From: Scalindua sp964344685
GTDB lineage: Bacteria; Planctomycetota; Brocadiia; Brocadiales; Scalinduaceae
Direction: 5' to 3'
NCBI GenBank assembly: GCA_964344685.1
Contig: CAYFOK010000010.1
Location: forward strand, 1-64,000
Length of the DNA: 64,000 nucleotides
Shown here: positions 62,927-64,000 of the stretch, piece after piece
Layout: every line of letters starts with the position of its first letter
How positions within the stretch are numbered: position 1 is the first letter of the stretch
The notes under the pieces: generated by a model
The model's database searches: none
What the model saw: only the letters and a program-made list of their open reading frames with translations
What the model was told of the DNA's origin: nothing
Made by a program: the position numbers and the translations under genes

Positions 62927-63381
62927 CTAACAGGATTGAATAACTTCTTCACTCAAATATTCTATAATATAAATATTTTTGCATTATAGCCAATTTAAAA
63001 AACAGCTAATCTATGAGAAACTGACTGGAAAACCAAATCTAACGGCATTGGTATTCTATTATGGGTAAGCAAAGGGAGGGGTTTAACAATAGATGATCAT
63101 TTACTGGAATAGAAATATCATACAAAATCTTAATTTTCCTGCCCACGTGCTGCTCTAATTAACGCCTTTTCCATAAAACTGTTATCTCAAGAACTATTAT
63201 ATAACTATATGAATTATTGACCGTTGTGTCAATGAGAATATAATATTAAGAGGTGATAGTTTCTGAAAGAATTATCGAATAAATAGATAGATTATCGTAA
63301 ATATTTTAATATGGCGACTCAACAGCATATGTGTATAATTATTCACTTAAATCAAATATTTTTTATTGTTTAGACAGCGTT
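62927..63381. other. Intergenic region upstream of cysD, with long leader
   Basis: About 455 bases without a supported gene. The only clear signal is the minus-strand sigma-70 promoter. The stretch from that promoter to cysD (about 280 bases) is AT-rich and shows no riboswitch that I can recognise. Confidence 0.45.
63204..63232 (-). promoter_or_regulatory. Sigma-70-type promoter for cysD-cysNC
   Basis: On the minus strand TTGACA and TATAGT are separated by exactly 17 bases, a near-consensus housekeeping promoter. It faces cysD, whose start lies about 290 bases downstream. It is the only strong promoter-like pair in this gap. Confidence 0.6.
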
Positions 63382-63516
63382 ATTACCCAATAGCAAGTGG
63401 AATTCGTTGTCCTTCCTTTCGGAAGGATTCCAGAGCTCATTATTGGAATCCCAGTGAGAACTGGGTAGTTATTACTTTTGTTAATGTGCAAAATATTTCA
63501 CTTGCTATTGGGTAAT
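63382..63516. mobile_element. MITE-like element with 18-bp terminal inverted repeats
   Basis: ATTACCCAATAGCAAGTG (63382-63399) and its perfect inverse (63499-63516) enclose about 100 bases with no ORF. Inside are two of the GGATTCC hairpins in opposite orientation: CCTTCC-TTTC-GGAAGG-ATTCC (63411-63431) and GGAATCCCAGT-GAGA-ACTGGG (63449-63469). This is the structure of a small non-autonomous element or BIME flanked by inverted repeats. No transposase is in the window and a target duplication is not evident. Confidence 0.6.
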
Positions 63517-63549
63517 TACAAAACAGCAGATAATTTAGAAAGCAGGGAA

Positions 63550-63879
63550 ATGAAATACAAAGATATAGTTGAAAAGATGCACCACATACATAACGATGGA
63601 TATTTTAATAGCCACTATTCACCCGAAACTCATGGTACAGGTGAATATAACCAGTTTGCGTATACTACTATTGGAACATGTGATTGTCCCAAATGTATTG
63701 CCCATGCACTGGCATTCGGGATAGATGAGCACTATCTGGACCATGAGATTACGGAAGAGATAGTTGAGGAGTTAAAAGTTCTTTATGGAATAGACGATAT
63801 CAAAGACGCTTTTAATGAAGAGGAAAAGGACTCTCCGGATATATTCAGACCTGACGGTAAACTTAACTTGAGCACGTAG
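63550..63879 (+). CDS. Small hypothetical protein
   Basis: 109 residues from ATG 63550 (AGGGA upstream). The frame extends back to 63478, but that part runs through the MITE-like terminal repeat and is rejected. Not recognised. The protein is rich in His, Asp and Glu and has CDCPKC (~residue 47), which with nearby His could bind metal. It is preceded by MHHIHNDGYFNSHYSPE and followed by FGIDEHYLDHEITEEIVEEL. No membrane segment. Possibly a metal-binding or regulatory protein, but there is no context to say more. Confidence 0.55.
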   Translation: MKYKDIVEKMHHIHNDGYFNSHYSPETHGTGEYNQFAYTTIGTCDCPKCIAHALAFGIDEHYLDHEITEEIVEELKVLYGIDDIKDAFNEEEKDSPDIFRPDGKLNLST

Positions 63880-63906
63880 TCCCGAAAAGAGGTAGAAAAT
63901 GTATTA

Positions 63907-63999
63907 TCAGCGGCCTCGTCCGCCCCTGCCGCCGCTGAAACCTTTTTTGCCTCCAAATCCGCCTTTACCGCTGTTGAATCCTCTGCCTCCGGCAACACC
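63907..63999 (-). CDS. C-terminal Gly/Arg-rich tail of a truncated gene (3' end only)
   Basis: Thirty codons and a TGA stop (63907-63909) remain on the minus strand; the rest lies beyond the window. The visible tail alternates Gly with Arg, Lys, Phe and Ser (for example GGKKGFSGGRGGRGR). RGG-type tails of this kind end many DEAD-box RNA helicases and bacterial RRM RNA-binding proteins. The longer ORF in another frame over the same bases has an unlikely Ala/Ser composition. Confidence 0.6.
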   Translation of the reverse strand, partial: GVAGGRGFNSGKGGFGGKKGFSGGRGGRGR

Positions 64000-64000
64000 G

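Noticed and set aside
63478..63549. Upstream part of the small hypothetical protein frame
   Set aside because: It is encoded by the MITE-like right terminal repeat; ATG 63550 with AGGGA is a better start.
63783..63998. 71-residue minus-strand ORF at the right edge
   Set aside because: Its composition is Ala/Ser/Asp-rich without motifs; another minus-strand frame over the same bases gives a typical RGG tail with a stop codon, and the plus strand is coding to 63879.
1..64000. CRISPR array or cas genes
   Set aside because: No regularly spaced direct repeats and no Cas-like proteins were seen.

Overview
The window is AT-rich bacterial DNA dominated by c-type cytochromes: I count 55 canonical CXXCH haem-binding motifs in the predicted proteins, plus one CX4CH and one CX3CH variant. 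One diheme protein carries the planctomycete/verrucomicrobial type of haem domain. Multihaem density, two quinone-linked membrane modules, radical-SAM haem-synthesis-type enzymes and this haem domain together suggest an anammox planctomycete (Brocadiales, perhaps Scalindua-like). That is inference: no hydrazine synthase, hydrazine dehydrogenase or rRNA gene is in the window.

Layout. (1) Bases 1-8702: a 5'-truncated reductase, an SCP2-domain protein, an RND/MMPL-type membrane protein, a PaaK-like adenylate-forming enzyme, a two-barrel U32 protein and a TPR protein. The first four look lipid- or acyl-related. (2) 8739-15787: a class III aminotransferase overlapping a split cytochrome b6/subunit IV pair, then three multihaem cytochromes (5, 11 and 12 potential haems) and an alpha/beta hydrolase. 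No Rieske protein is present. (3) 15788-16641: a gene-free stretch with a tRNA remnant, its terminator and a sigma-54 promoter for the next operon. (4) 16642-36012: a large respiratory region. An octahaem anchored cytochrome and a monohaem lipoprotein come first, then a DUF1566 protein and a convergent radical SAM protein. After these lies a long plus-strand run: second octahaem cytochrome, cupredoxin, CydA-like 15-helix membrane protein, TIGR02603-type diheme protein, membrane monohaem protein, diheme/EB_dh fusion, tetrahaem cytochrome, monohaem cytochrome and a universal stress protein with a PCP_red-like tail.

(5) 36296-54961: mostly housekeeping and accessory genes. These include a TIM-barrel isomerase, VanZ-like protein, methyltransferase, CBS protein, a minus-strand operon (AhbD-like radical SAM, YqaA-like membrane protein, MEMO-AMMECR1 fusion, AMMECR1), divergent cimA-valS, a zinc-ribbon/TPR/FGE-like protein, a PilZ protein, two small cytochrome lipoproteins, an M24 peptidase, a nitroreductase, an HI0933-type flavoprotein and a PhzF protein. 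(6) 55484-64000: an 847-residue orphan protein, a GH13_18-type phosphorylase, the cysD-cysNC sulfate-activation pair, a MITE-like element, a small hypothetical protein and the Gly/Arg-rich tail of a truncated minus-strand gene.

How it fits together (inference): the two membrane modules (b6/IV and CydA-like) would exchange electrons between quinone and long chains of periplasmic c haems. The radical SAM genes would supply or tailor haem. The three large cytochromes of region 4 are colinear paralogues. Small hairpins with covarying stems and a GGATTCC tail recur between genes and form a REP/BIME-like repeat family.
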